Origin: Microbotryum silenes-acaulis | Taxonomy: Eukaryota; Basidiomycota; Microbotryomycetes; Microbotryales; Microbotryaceae | Direction: 5' to 3' | Assembly (NCBI GenBank): GCA_003665825.1 | Contig: QPFY01000009.1 | Coordinates: forward strand, 930,001 to 994,000 | DNA: 64,000 bases | Shown here: piece after piece, positions 46,179-57,746 of the stretch | Layout: each line of letters opens with the position of its first letter | Position numbering within the stretch: the stretch's first letter is position 1 | Notes under the pieces: model-generated | The model's database searches: none | Told to the model about the DNA's origin: nothing | What the model saw: the letters and a program-made list of their open reading frames with translations, nothing else | Translations under genes and position numbers: made by a program

Positions 46179-48216
46179 TCACCCGATCACATCCCTACAC
46201 CACCTCTCCCACCTCTCGAGTACATCCCTGACCCACAAATCATACGCCCCCTTCCCGACTTCAAACATTTCGATATGCCTTTGACCGCAATCCCCACATG
46301 GAGGAGAACCCTTCCCCCCTTCGCTCTTGCCTTGGTTCGAGCACAAGGCCATCATCTTTGCTCTTCCCGCCACTTCGATCAACACCAACCTTTCCCACCG
46401 ATGATGGTTCGGCGCCCCTCGTTCGGCGAAATGCATCGTCGCTCCGACGGGCCTTGGTGTAAAGTTCGCTCGGGGCAATACGTCCCTTACGATCGGTCTT
46501 CGAGAAGGGCATTGGTCCTTCCATTGTGAGAGACGCGAGAGCGGTTTGACGGAGCGACCGATCTTGAGGTAGGTCGTGGAGGTGGTGCTGGACGTGGGGG
46601 GGAATTCATGGACGTAGAGGTAGCTGTTTCGCTCCGAAGGGGGATGGAACTCAAAAATTGTTAGTGAGGGCACGATCGTACGATGATTTAAAATCTACCA
46701 CGTACCCTTCCGAATCCATCCCCGAAACCGCATTCGCCATCTCACTCCTCAATAACACTTTCGTTCTCTCGTCCAAATCACTTAAAATCCAATCCGCATA
46801 CTCGACCCAATGTTCCCCGCCCCTCGTTTTCGACAAAACAAAACACCCCGGTTCCGAAAGGGACGTTTTGAGATGTTGGTGGCAGTAGGAAGCGAGATAA
46901 AGATCGTGTAAAGGACCAGGGGAGGAGAGGTCGCCCGAGGTGGATTCGACCATGCGCGTGCAGCGCTTATTCGAGGTCGTTGTGCCGCTACATTGGACAC
47001 GAGGTTTGCTGGATGAAGTAGAGGTAGGAGTGTAAGCCTTGGAGGTGCCCGACCGCCGCTGAGCTGATGAAGGTGTCTTGGTCGGGGTCACGTTCTCCCT
47101 TCCCGGATTCGAAGTAGGCGAGACAATCTTCTGGGTCGGCGCCTCGATCGGTTTGTCGGCCAGTCGCTTGGGTTTGATGCCCGCTGAAGCCGGCGGTAAA
47201 GTCGTAGCCTCGATCCCAGCGCTTTTAGGAAATGCACCCGGAAGCTGAGGTGTGATATTCCTACTGCGATCTTGACCACTCGGATGGAAAAGTTGCATCG
47301 ACCCAGGTCGACCCGGCCCGATCTCGGCTCCGGCTCCTCCTCGATCGGGAAGGCCAGCAGGTAGTTGAGGAGAGGGCGGCACGGTCTGACGAAATGGATC
47401 GGGGCCTCTAGGTGGAGAAGGCAAACTCGCTTTAGGATCGAGCGGGATCGCTTGTGGGTACAGTGTCAAAGTGGGTCGAGGAGGTGCCGAGCCTGTGGAT
47501 GAAGGCGGAGGATACAAATTCCTCGGTGGTATCGGGGGAGGTCCGGTAGGGGTAGAAGAATGGTACGAGTGCTGAGAAGGCCTCGAGGGGAGATAGGATC
47601 CCGAGGCCGGATTTTGGACATTATCTCTCCAAGATGAGGGGTGAATCTTCCCTGGAACAGTCCTCACGGACTGCTGAGGCAAACCCGAGGTCGAAGCCGA
47701 GATTGCCGGCATGCTCGAGGAGCTTGGAGGTCTCGGCAATGGTGGCCTATTCGACGTTCTTGGAGGTGTGGCGAGTGTCGGTGGCGTTTGGTACGACCAA
47801 CACATGTCCCTTTCCGAATCGAGTCGAACGGTGCTCATTTGATGACACATCATGTTGCCGATCGCAGCGAGGTCCGGTGTGCTTGCCGAAGGGACGACGG
47901 GTGGATACGTTCGAGTCTGCAATTGTAGAGGGCTGCTATTGCTCGAGGCTGAGGCGTAGTGGGACCATGCTCGGGATTCACCGAGGTTGCGTGGGCCAAA
48001 ACCAGAGGCGTAAGGTCGAGAGGATGTGGACTCGGTGTTGGGTGCCCACACTGGACGTGACGAAGGCGGCGCATAGTAGGTTGCTGTCGTCGGGTTCGGG
48101 CTGGTGGTGTTGGAGTAGGACGAGGAGGAGGGCGAAGAGGGTGACGGTGACAAGGTAGAGGTTGGAGAATCACGCTTCGAGTGATTGGTCCTGAATAAGT
48201 TCTTGAAGGCTCCCAT
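46179..48216 (-). CDS. T5orf172 (DUF1766)-domain protein with long disordered N-terminus
   Basis: Exons 48216-46702 and 46649-46179; 661 aa. Residues 1-380 are Pro/Ser-rich and probably disordered. A Cys/His segment follows (V-Q-C-S-G-T-T-T-S-N-K-R-C-T-R ... Y-C-H-Q-H-L). The C-terminal domain has S-Y-L-Y-V-H-E-F, Y-L-K-I-G-R-S-V-K-P-L-S-R-L-x-Q-W and Q-C, matching the T5orf172 family, a GIY-YIG-like fold common in fungal proteins of unknown role. A Cys pair and H-I-E-M-F-E-V lie near the end. The intron (52 bp) is near the short end of the range; an alternative donor 4 bp upstream breaks the frame. Start ATG 48216 gives M-G-A-F-K-N-L-F. Confidence 0.82.
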
Positions 48217-48630
48217 TGCCGTGTGTTATGGCTGTGCGTTGTCAAGCAGCAACGCGAGCTCGAACTCGGGAGTTGAGCGATCGCAATCCCCGGCCCGACT
48301 CAGAGCACAAAGTCGTCGCAATGGTTCGAGTACAGCTGCACGAATGTCCTGTTCGAGTGGACCAGATCCGAAAAGGGCTTCAATGTTGTTGGATAACCGT
48401 CTTTGATGGTCGTCGTCGTCGAGTCGAGGACGATCGCTCGAGTCGAACGAGCATTCCAAGCCGGAGACACAGCCTCGACGCGCCAGGTCACGGGACCTCG
48501 GCCGAAGGCTTGAAGAGGGTCGAGGAGCCGGCCAGGACTTTCCTCGGAAAAGCTCTTCCCATCGAAGCACATCGCCTACCACTTCAAAATTAATTTATAA
48601 TTCAAATCATGTATTCAACACCATCCATCC
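48217..48630. other. Intergenic region between the T5orf172 gene and the HAD gene
   Basis: 414 bp; nothing recognised. The HAD gene ends at its right border. Confidence 0.4.
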
Positions 48631-49655
48631 CTACTTTCCTCTCAACAAATCACAAATCCCATCCAACCCCTTCGCAACTCCATCAACCTTACCCCCCTCC
48701 TTCCACCCTCTGACCCCTTCCTTACCCGCCTCAAAGTCCTCAATAGCCTGATTATCCTCCGTCTCCCTCGGTACGTAAATCGTCCTCAACCCAAAACTCT
48801 TCGCCGCTCGACAATCCTGAATATGCGCCGCGACCATCGCCACCTTCCCTGGCTCCAAGTCCAACTTTTTACATGCCCCCAAATACATCGCCGGGTTGGG
48901 CTTGTACGAATTCAACAAGTCGCCGGAGAAGATGAAATCCCAATCGAGTTGAGCATGTTTGGCGACGTCAATCAAGAGACGGGCAGAACCGTTGGAGAGG
49001 GTACCTTTCAGGATTCGACGGTCGGCGAAGGATCCGAGGGAGCTGAGACCGGGGGACGAGTCGCGCCATCCGTCGAGGTTGTGCCAGAAGAGGTTGACGG
49101 TGGTTAAAGCGGCTTCATCCCATGCTTTTTGGAGAGGGGCGTATTGCGCTTGCTTGAGGAGGTCGTCGAGTAGCTGTGGCATAGGAGTCAGAGGTAAGCC
49201 GAGGGAACCATCAGATGATGTCGTTTCGGTCGGCAAAGAAATGTGGGGCTCACCTCGCGGTGCAGTTGGTCGACATTCGTAGGGCCCGGAGCCCCACCGG
49301 CGATCTCCCGACTGACGGATGAGGTACAGACTGTCAGTAATCATGATTTGTCTCCCGTGTACTGTCAGGAGAGGGTCTCCGCAAGCTCACGTGCGGCGCA
49401 TATAGCCAGCCCTCCACTGCTTGGTGAATTGCAGCAAGTCGATCGAGCCGAGCTCTGCCCAGGCATTCCTGCAGCACATTAGCGACCCCGACGCTCTACG
49501 GTCGTTGTGAAAAAGAAGCTTCACACCGACTAACCGATCCCGTCCTGCTTGACGCGTTCTTGCAATTGTCGATGCACCGATCCTTGCCAATCGACGACCG
49601 TCCCAAAGACGTCGAACAACAGCGCCTCGACGCCCAACAGAGGGGAAGTGCTCAT
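48631..49655 (-). CDS. Haloacid dehalogenase-like hydrolase, type II (2-haloacid dehalogenase family)
   Basis: Exons 49655-49535, 49493-49391, 49311-49254 and 49173-48631; 274 aa. HAD motif I is L-L-F-D-V-F-G-T-V-V-D-W with the nucleophile Asp. A W-R-A-G-Y block and V-D-Q-L-H-R-E follow. Motif II is in L-S-N-G-S, and the Lys of motif III is in S-Y-K-P-N-P-A-M-Y. Motif IV is replaced by V-A-A-H-I-Q-D-C-R-A-A, with H-x2-D in place of the usual N-x-x-D of this subgroup. The family hydrolyses 2-haloacids or related small acids; the real substrate is unknown. The first intron (41 bp, GTTAGT ... GTAGAG) is the shortest in the window. It was chosen because it is the only acceptor that preserves frame, so residues 41-50 are less certain. 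Confidence 0.85.
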
Positions 49656-50101
49656 CCTCGCAATGGCTAGTGGGATCGGTGGCACTAGGCTTGATTGGAG
49701 TGGTAGCACTATGCTCGACTCTTGAAGAAGAGTCTCAGGGCTAGCGCCGGTAAAAGTGCGGTAGTCGGAATTGAGGAGGGGTCTGGAACGATGAAGGGAA
49801 CTCTTAGCCCGGAGGCCGCAAGCTTCGGTAATCAGTCAGTGCCGATTAGCGGCCGGACCCGACGAGCATGCGCCCGGGGCGCCGCAACTAGCGCAAAATG
49901 TCGAATTTGCCTGCTGAGGGAGATGGAGTACACAATGCTGGAAATGACGATGCATGAGATACACTGACTTTACACGTGGCATAGGGGGAGGAAAAATACG
50001 TGGCAAATGTTACCAAGAGGCCGCGTCATCTTGCTCGACGAGGTTTGTCTAACCCAGCTTGGACCAAGTGTACACACTCTTTCGGAGACGGAATCGCTCA
50101 C
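49656..50101. promoter_or_regulatory. Upstream region of the HAD gene up to the inverted repeat
   Basis: 446 bp; no defined element. The left arm of the large inverted repeat begins at its right edge. Confidence 0.4.
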
Positions 50102-50325
50102 TCGATCGGCGCGCCGAACAGGGTATGAGGGTGGAACGCTACCAGAGGTTCGGATGAATTGCATGGTGATCATGGTGTAAGACTAAGGATACAAGGGTGT
50201 TGATGGCTGATTTTTAAGGCTACAAAACCCGCAGTGTGAACGTGCACAGGAGGGGGACCCAGGAGGACTCGGAAAGGAGCGAGAAGAAGGAAGAGGGAAA
50301 AGACCACCGCACTGGAGTGGTGGAT

Positions 50326-52475
50326 TTATGAGCAGGGCATGCCGTTGACCTGGCAGGACTGGTCATCGAGGGTGAGGTCGTAACAGGTGTTGCCCTGATC
50401 GGTCGGGACCGAGGCCTGGTTCGCGGCGCAGGTCTCGATCACGAACACGCTCGCGCCGTCGACGTCGGTGATCGAAGAGAGGATCGGGTCCGTCGCGTTG
50501 GCGGCGTAGCAGTTGCCCTCGACGGGGTCGAATGCACCCATCGTCAGGTTCGAGGCGTAGATGGCCTCAGCGCAGTCGTACTGGTCCGCCGAGTCGGTGT
50601 TGAGCACGGAGAGCGAAGCGACCATCGAGTCGGGGTAGTACGACCAGGCCGTGTCGACGGCCGAAGCGGGAGCGGAGGTGTCGACGACGCAGGCGTTGTC
50701 AGAGAGGACCCAGCCGTTGTTGCAGTCGTTGACGGTGCCGTTGGCGGCGCAGCTGGCGGCGTTGGGGTCAAAGGTCGAGCAGGACGAGCAAGTACCGTTG
50801 TTGAGGAAGTCACCGTCGATGCAGGTCGTCGCACCGTTGAAGAGGTCGCACGTAAGCGAGTCCTGGTAGGTCGAGGCGCAGTTTTGGCAGATTCCGTCTG
50901 AGGGGGCAGCAGCAGGTGGAAGTGAGGGTCAGTCAAGGGTGCGAGTTTTGATAAGGTGCGTCAACACAGATAGGGACTGACTGAAGTTTCGGAATTGCGA
51001 TCCGGTGCAGCTGGTGAGGAGGGTCGAGCAAGCGGACTTGTCGGCGGTCAAGGTGCACGACGAGGCGGTGAGGGTCACATCGCGGCAGCGAGCCTTGGCA
51101 CTGGGAACGAGCGCGTTGTTGGTCTTGCACGAGCCGAGGACCATGACGGTCGAATCAGCGTCCCAGGCGAGCTTGGGCACAGCCGTGGTCGCGGGCGACG
51201 AGGTGGAGAAGCACGTCAACGAGCTCGTGTCAAAGACGGCGACCTGCGAGCCCTTGCTGACGGCGCCGCGACCGCAGATGATCGGAGTCTGGACGTTCGA
51301 GTCGTACGAGACATCGGGGATCGACGACGCAAGGTAGTAGGACCAGGCCGAACCGAGCACGCAGGACTTCTTGTCGGCCGAGACGGTGTACGGCGCCGTG
51401 CAGGCGGTGACGACTGTGGCGCTGGTGCAAGTCGTGGCGAACGAGTTGACGGACGTGCAAGCAATGCAGTCATTTTGGCCCGAGTTGAGTTTCAGCTGTG
51501 GGTGAATCAAGCGAAGAAGCAAAACAAAATGTCAGGACGCGATCGTCGTAGCGCGGTATCAGAAGCGCGCCGCCAGCCAGCCAGAACTCACGTAGGCTCC
51601 CGAATTGCAGGTCGCGATCTTGCCGGCGGTGCAGGTCGCGGCGAGGTTGTCGAATCGGTTGCAAGTGACGCAGGTGCGGGTGCTGGGAGCGTTGACGAAT
51701 CCGGTGGAGCAGACGCTCGCGCACTTGCCGGCAGAGAGGAAACCGGTGTTGCTGCGAAGGGGTAGCAAAGCGGGCCGGGTCAGCCTCGGAGAGCGCGTCA
51801 GGGGATGCGCGCGCCCGCGAGGGCCGGGAGCGGGCTCGCCGGCCACCCGAGAACAGACTCACCATTTGGTAGCGGCGGAGAAAGAGCATGTTGCGGCTCC
51901 GGGGAATTTGGACGTGCAGGCCGTGCAGACATTGTTGTTGTTGAATGTACTTGCGGGGCAAGTTGTCACGCCTGAGAGAGAGAGATGAGTGGAAGGGTGC
52001 GAAGAGCGCGGAGCAAAAGTCAGCTCTCCGAGATATAGGGGGCCTGGTGCAACCACGCGGGCGACGCGCTGGAAGCCGAGTTTTCAAGAAACGTACAAGC
52101 TCCGTTGGAGAGGGAACCAGTGGCGCTGCAATACAGAGAGAGAGAGAGAAGGGGGGGGGGGGGGGAGTGACTTAGTTAGTAAGTGGGAAAATTTGACAAT
52201 GTCCAAGCTCCACCATCAGCTCTTCTGCCACCGCGGACTCACCATCGCAAGGCCGCAGTCGCCGTGCAGGTCGAGGCGCCGGGGAACTTCCATGAGCAAG
52301 GCTTGCAGACGTTGCTCTGGGGCAAGGGGTATTGGCCGGTACCACGGCAAGTAGTGATCTTTTGACGGCGCTGGATGCTCCTGCCTTGGGGGGCATGGAT
52401 GGCGGCGGCGTCGGCGACCGAGGTCAAGGACACGACGGCGAGCACCGAGGCGACGGCGGAGGAGAGCATGAGCAT
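50326..52475 (-). CDS. Cysteine-rich secreted protein, copy B
   Basis: Mirror image of copy D. Exons 52475-52243, 52125-52097, 51971-51863, 51751-51592, 51495-50982 and 50897-50326; 538 aa. A signal peptide (S-S-A-V-A-S-V-L-A-V-V-S-L-T-S-V-A-D-A) is followed by a K/R-rich spot (R-S-I-Q-R-R-Q). Two short Cys repeats of form C-x2-C-S/T-x-K-F-P-G-A come next, then a C-V-T-C-N-R-F unit and two longer modules. Each module begins A-W-S-Y-Y and ends with a C-x-D-x-T-L-x-x-x-S-C pattern. The protein differs from copy D by at least one residue (Ser instead of Pro in S-V-C-S-T-G-F). The high, evenly spaced Cys content suggests a disulfide-rich cell-surface or matrix protein. The function is unknown and no GPI or C-terminal membrane signal is visible. 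Confidence 0.88.
52151..52165 (+). repeat. G15 tract in the first intron of copy B
   Basis: Fifteen G next to a GA repeat. The matching tract in the right arm (58057-58067) has eleven C. This is the only length difference found between the two arms. Confidence 0.9.
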
Positions 52476-53016
52476 GGTGGGTGGAAGCGAGGGGGCGAGG
52501 AGGCAAGGAGGAGCACGGGGACCGGGAGCAAGGTGGGGAAAGAGGAGTGGAGCTGTGAGTGGGAAGAGGGAGAGAGGTGAGGCCGACATGGCGGTCGCTT
52601 TAATACTTGCCCCCGACGAGGGGGGGGCGACGACGACGGGGAGGGTCAGGCGGCCCAACGAGTTGGGCCTACCGACCCTCGGCGTCGTTCCGACGTGGAG
52701 ATCCGACGCGACTTGCCCGTTTCGATGCACCAAAATCCTCCCCATCGCATCCAACGCAAATTTTAAATTCCAAAGCGGATGCCAAGCCGGGACACTGCAC
52801 CATATTTGTCTTCAACCTCGACCCGGTTCAGCGTCGGGTCCAAGTCGGCGGCACCACGGATCGACGCGACAGGGATGGTCCTGCTTGTAAGCGGAAGGAT
52901 TTCGACGACTTGGGACGAGCCACACTAGTAACTCTAGGCGGAAGCGTGTGGCCTGCCGTCGGCCACGCGAGACGCACGCGCGCGCGCGCGGGAGACAGAT
53001 CGAAACCGCGTCCGGA

Positions 53017-54599
53017 ATCCGGGCATCTCTTTGAGCCGTCCGCCCGGGCCGCCTGACCCCGCCAAACTGGGCCACGGGGGCCACAGGGAGGTGGAAATAG
53101 AGTTGTCGGTGCCTGGGGACGGCACGCAAGGCACCTGCCGATCACGACTAGCCACCCCCCACCTCGGTGCAGAGACCATCCAAAAAACAGTGTAAGGTAG
53201 GCAGGGGGCGTACCGACCTACAGGCGCTCCCTCCCGTTGCTAAGGATCGTGCATCTCCCATTAGGAAGGTCCCTAAAGGGGCTTTGCTGGAGAGTCGGGC
53301 CACCGTGGCCCGCCTGATCTGCCCCCGGGTTGCAACGTCCACCCTCCTTGCATGAGGCAAGTTGGTCCGCAGCCATACGGGGAATCGGGAAGCCAGCTTG
53401 TGTTTTCGTGTTCAGGCTCTCATAGTATTGCAAGAAATGCGTTGAGCAATGGCTTTGACCGCGTCGTTGACTCCTGCAGCGCGAGAGGGACCGATGAAAA
53501 TTCGCGATCAAATTCTTCGAACTTGCCACACCTACCTGCTTATTTCACCCACCATATCGCGATGGATAAATTGACTGGCCTGCGCCCGCACGGAGGCGGG
53601 CGATCCGGACCGGCCCCGACTGAAGCCTGACTGCCTGACCCCCTACCGAAAAGGTTCCGACGGATCCGGTCGCGCGTCAACCATCGTCGACATCGAACTC
53701 GAGATCCCAGAATCAGCAGAACTCAGGCCGATTTAGCGAAATTCAGGCGGACTCGGTATGGTAAAATCCAGGAATTTGAAAGTGCCTGAAACGTGCAGAA
53801 GGTTTCTCTCTACGTCGCGAGACTTGAGATCGACGGGGCCTCCTCGAGTGCCTGAAAAGGTGGGGGAGGTGGGTATCGCCCCTCTTCGGATAATACCTAC
53901 GACTCGATGACGAACCTGTGGCGCTATATCAGGTTCGGGAACATTCCGCGTATCGAGAACCCAGGTAGATACCAACGCGCCCCTTGCAGCCGGCAATACG
54001 TGTTCGCGGCCGGTCAGTAGCAAAGGGGTGCCGCCCCATAGCAAAACTGGTGGCCAGGCTCAGTGCGGCACCACGCAGCTTCTTACGATGATCGAAATGC
54101 TCGATAAACATCATGTAGCCGTATCGCTCCAGATGAGGCTATGGGGATCGCACCTGCCTCAGATTCACATCGCCTGGCAGCTCTCACGGTCTGGTCGTTG
54201 TGCTGTGCACAGCGCCTCGAAGTCGTTGTTTCAATAGTAGGACGTTGTGTATCGCGACGAAGAACTGGACAAGCTTTAGTAGAACTTAAATCATATTTGG
54301 ATTCTATACCCTTCGCTAGCCAACAACCTCTGGAAAGGCAGGTCTCTTTGTAAGGATGTAAGGTCATCAGAAGTCGCCCCTTTGAAGCGAGCCTAGAATC
54401 TGACGAGCAATAGTAGTTGATAATAAACTTGATGAGGTTTTCAGTATTTCAGGAGAATAGGTTGCTAAAACAGATGTTGGGTAAGGCTACATGGGGTTGC
54501 GTAAGGGCTACAGTATCGCTTGGTGCGACTGAGAGCTGACGGAGAATGCAGAACGCCATCAGGGGAACGTCAGAAGCAGGCAGCGCCAGTAATTCGAAA
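53017..54599. other. Spacer between inverted arms, left part, no gene recognised
   Basis: About 1.6 kb from the inner end of the left arm to the end of copy C. Open frames are short and none matches a family I know. Composition shifts toward AT after about 54200. Confidence 0.4.
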
Positions 54600-56683
54600 T
54601 CAGCTATCATCAGTAACGATTTCGTAGCAGTTGGATTCTGAAGCAGCCGAGGAATAATGCATAAAGATGAAGTGAGCGTCTGGTCTCAATGGGATCGCGC
54701 GGACTCCCGGAACTCACCCACTGTCCGGTTGGTGGTAGCGCAGGGTGTGATCAGGTAGACGCTCGCCCCGACCGAGTCCGTTTCCGAGCCGGTGAGCGTA
54801 CGGGTGGCATTGTTGGCCCAGCAAATCTTGCCTGAGGCGTCGTAAGCCCCCAAGGTATAGTTGGCCACGAGCACATCGTCGGCACAAGCGAACTGATCGC
54901 TTGCGTTGCGGCTCACGACCGGAAGGCCTTGGATAGTGGAATTGAAGTAGAACGACCACACTGTCTCGGCATTCTGACCAGATGAGGTCGTGTCAACGAC
55001 GCAGGTATTGTTCGATAGGACCCATCCGGCGTTGCAGCCTCCGAGGTTTCCGTTGCTCGAGCATTCGGAAGCGTTCGGATCGAAAACGGCGCACGAGCTG
55101 CATGTTCCGTTGACGAGGAATGTGCCGTCGATGCAGGACGTCGCACCGTCGAATAGATCGCAGGTCCTGGATTCACTGTAAGCCGTGTCGCATTCTTGAC
55201 ATACCCCGTCTTTATCCGCAAAAGGAGATCATCAGGTTAAGATTTTTTGTTAGAGAATGTGTGTGAGCATGCAAGCAGATTCCTCGAAAAACTTACTGAA
55301 GTTGCGGAACTGGGACCCCAAGCAGGGAGTCGAAAGAGAGGAGCAAGAAGCTCTGTTCGCCAAGGTGCACGACGTTGGGGTAAGAGTGACGTCGCGACAG
55401 CGCGCCCTCGCCGCGCGAGCGATGAGGTTGTTCGTTTTGCACGTGCCGTAGACGAGAACCGTCGAGTCGGCATCCCAGATCAAGTTGGGAAGTAGCGAGG
55501 CCCCAGAAGTCGAAGTGGCAAAGCAAGTCAATGAACTGGTATCAAACACGGCAACTTGCGACCCTTCCCCGACGGCGTTTCGCCCGCAGATGGTGGATGT
55601 TTGAACGTTAGACTCATAAGGGACGTCGGGGATCGACGCAGCGAGGTAGTAGGACCAAGTTGACGCAAGGACACAGGATCTCTTGTCGGACAATACCATG
55701 TACGGTGCAATGCATGCGGTGACCACGGTCGCGCTAGAGCAAGTGGAAGCAAAGTCGTTGACGGAGTTGCAAGGCACACATGAATTTTGCTTGGAATCGA
55801 GCTGCAAAGACAGGTATCGCTCGTGTAAATCTTCGCGAGGCGCTAGTTGCTCACCGAGCGCTCCTGATGGGGTGCGACTCACATATGCTCCCGACTTGCA
55901 GGTTGCAATCTTGCCGGCGGTGCAGGTCGCGGCGAGGTTGTCGAATCGGTTGCAAGTGACGCAGGTTCGGGTGCTGGGAGCGTTGACGAATCCGGCGGAG
56001 CAGACACTCGAGCATTTGCCTCCAGAAAGGTATCCGATGGTGCTGCGCAGAAGTGCCGGCACATGTATAGGTCAGCTTGAGCCTCTTGGGGGACCGAATA
56101 CCTCCCCAATCATATTCACCACTTTGTGGCTGCATTCGCATCACAAGTTGCGGCCCCAGGGAATTTGCTTGAGCACGGCAAACACGCTCCGTTGCCAATA
56201 AATGTACTGGCGGGGCACCTCGTCACGCCTGAGCAGGCCGGAGGAGCAGGTTTGATTAGTCACACTTGCGCATATACGAAGTGAGGAGGCAGCCATGGGA
56301 TTCAGCATACGCACAAAGGCCATTCCAGAGATATCCAGTCGCACTGCATACGTTACAAGCCGTTTCAACGGACGATTTTGGGCATCCCCGTAGCTCCGAC
56401 CGCGGTCTCTAAAGTCCAGGCGCTGACCCACTCACCATCGCAGCGCCGCCGTAGCCGAACAGACCGAAGCGCCGGGAAACTTCCACGAGCAAGGCTTGCA
56501 GACGTTTTTTTGCGGTAGAGGGTATTGACCTGTACCACGGCAAGTCGTAACCCTTGCTGTTGCCCGACGTACTACAGCCATTCGTTGTGGCACAATGGCA
56601 GCCGTTTCAACAGCAACGGTGAACGAAAGCAGGAGGAGCACCGCGGCGGCGGCGGTATTAACAGACCGCACTGGAGTCCGCAT
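54600..56683 (-). CDS. Cysteine-rich secreted protein, copy C (diverged, shortened C-terminus)
   Basis: Lies in the spacer of the inverted repeat. Exons 56683-56436, 56343-56315, 56228-56120, 56042-55883, 55801-55297, 55209-54718 and 54637-54600; 526 aa. The three internal exons are again 29, 109 and 160 nt. The signal peptide is A-A-A-A-V-L-L-L-L-S-F-T-V-A-V-E-T-A-A, followed by the same Cys repeats (C-K-P-C-S-W-K-F-P-G-A-S-V-C). Unlike B and D it has an extra intron near the end. The last exon stops at TGA (54600-54602), exactly where B and D have a Cys codon in D-D-Q-S-C; the frame beyond remains alignable for ten more residues, including a final Cys. So the last disulfide pair is probably lost. 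The other residues diverge moderately, so it is not part of the recent duplication. Confidence 0.85.
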
Positions 56684-57746
56684 GATGAAGGCGTGGACAC
56701 GCGGATCGGCGTCGACGAAGACGTCGTATCGGCGCGTCCCAATTGCGGTGATGATGGACGATGAACAGTCAGAGACTTGAGGTGGGGAGCCGTGATGCCT
56801 TGTGTTGGGTGGTGCAGTATCGCCGAGAGCGCCCTCAGTTCCTCCGGCCCCGCACCTAGTTTCGCGTTGGCGAGGTCCAAGTGGGAGGGAGTCGCGACGG
56901 GTGAAACTCCGAGAACGACCGTGTCCGAGTGGATCAACTTTGAGGTGCAAGTTGTAGTTGATGGACCTCGGACGGCATAGCAAGGGTACGACAAGGACCC
57001 TAGTCGGTGCGCACCGCCGGCGGGGCGTTCTAACGAAGGGCCTCGGCGATTTGGACCTCGAAGCTTGTTGGGTGATCTCAGGCGCTGATGTGCGCGAAAG
57101 GAAGCACGGCGGCCGGCGGAGGAGCTGCCGAAGCGCGGCCTTGCCCTTCCTGCCAAGGACTGGGTTGGCCCTCGTTCGCCAGGCGCGCAAGGGCGCAGGG
57201 CCCCCTCCGGACGCGGTTTCGATCTGTCTCCCGCGCGCGCGCGCGTGCGTCTCGCGTGGCCGACGGCAGGCCACACGCTTCCGCCTAGAGTTACTAGTGT
57301 GGCTCGTCCCAAGTCGTCGAAATCCTTCCGCTTACAAGCAGGACCATCCCTGTCGCGTCGATCCGTGGTGCCGCCGACTTGGACCCGACGCTGAACCGGG
57401 TCGAGGTTGAAGACAAATATGGTGCAGTGTCCCGGCTTGGCATCCGCTTTGGAATTTAAAATTTGCGTTGGATGCGATGGGGAGGATTTTGGTGCATCGA
57501 AACGGGCAAGTCGCGTCGGATCTCCACGTCGGAACGACGCCGAGGGTCGGTAGGCCCAACTCGTTGGGCCGCCTGACCCTCCCCGTCGTCGTCGCCCCCC
57601 CCTCGTCGGGGGCAAGTATTAAAGCGACCGCCATGTCGGCCTCACCTCTCTCCCTCTTCCCACTCACAGCTCCACTCCTCTTTCCCCACCTTGCTCCCGG
57701 TCCCCGTGCTCCTCCTTGCCTCCTCGCCCCCTCGCTTCCACCCACC
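56684..57746. promoter_or_regulatory. Shared upstream region of copies C and D
   Basis: 1063 bp between two diverging start codons. The right half (from 57206) belongs to the inverted arm and is therefore also upstream of copy B; the left half is unique. It contains a (GC)n run near 57231-57245 and a C/T-rich stretch before the copy D start. Confidence 0.55.

Larger units (their letters stand above)
50102..53016 (-). repeat. Left arm of a 2.9-kb inverted duplication
   Basis: Reverse-complement copy of 57206-60116. Positions pair so that left + right = 110218 outside the poly-G tract and 110222 inside it. The offset of four equals the length difference of that tract (G15 at 52151-52165 against C11 on the right). 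Everything else I compared over the arm is the same, apart from isolated changes such as a Ser/Pro codon at 51706-51708 (right 58510-58512). The arm covers all of gene B, about 224 bp past its stop codon and about 540 bp upstream of its start. Confidence 0.93.

Noticed and set aside
56572..57615. 347-codon minus-strand open frame spanning copy C and the promoter region
   Set aside because: It is a mixed frame across the promoter of copy D and copy C exon 1; it has no ATG-led family match.
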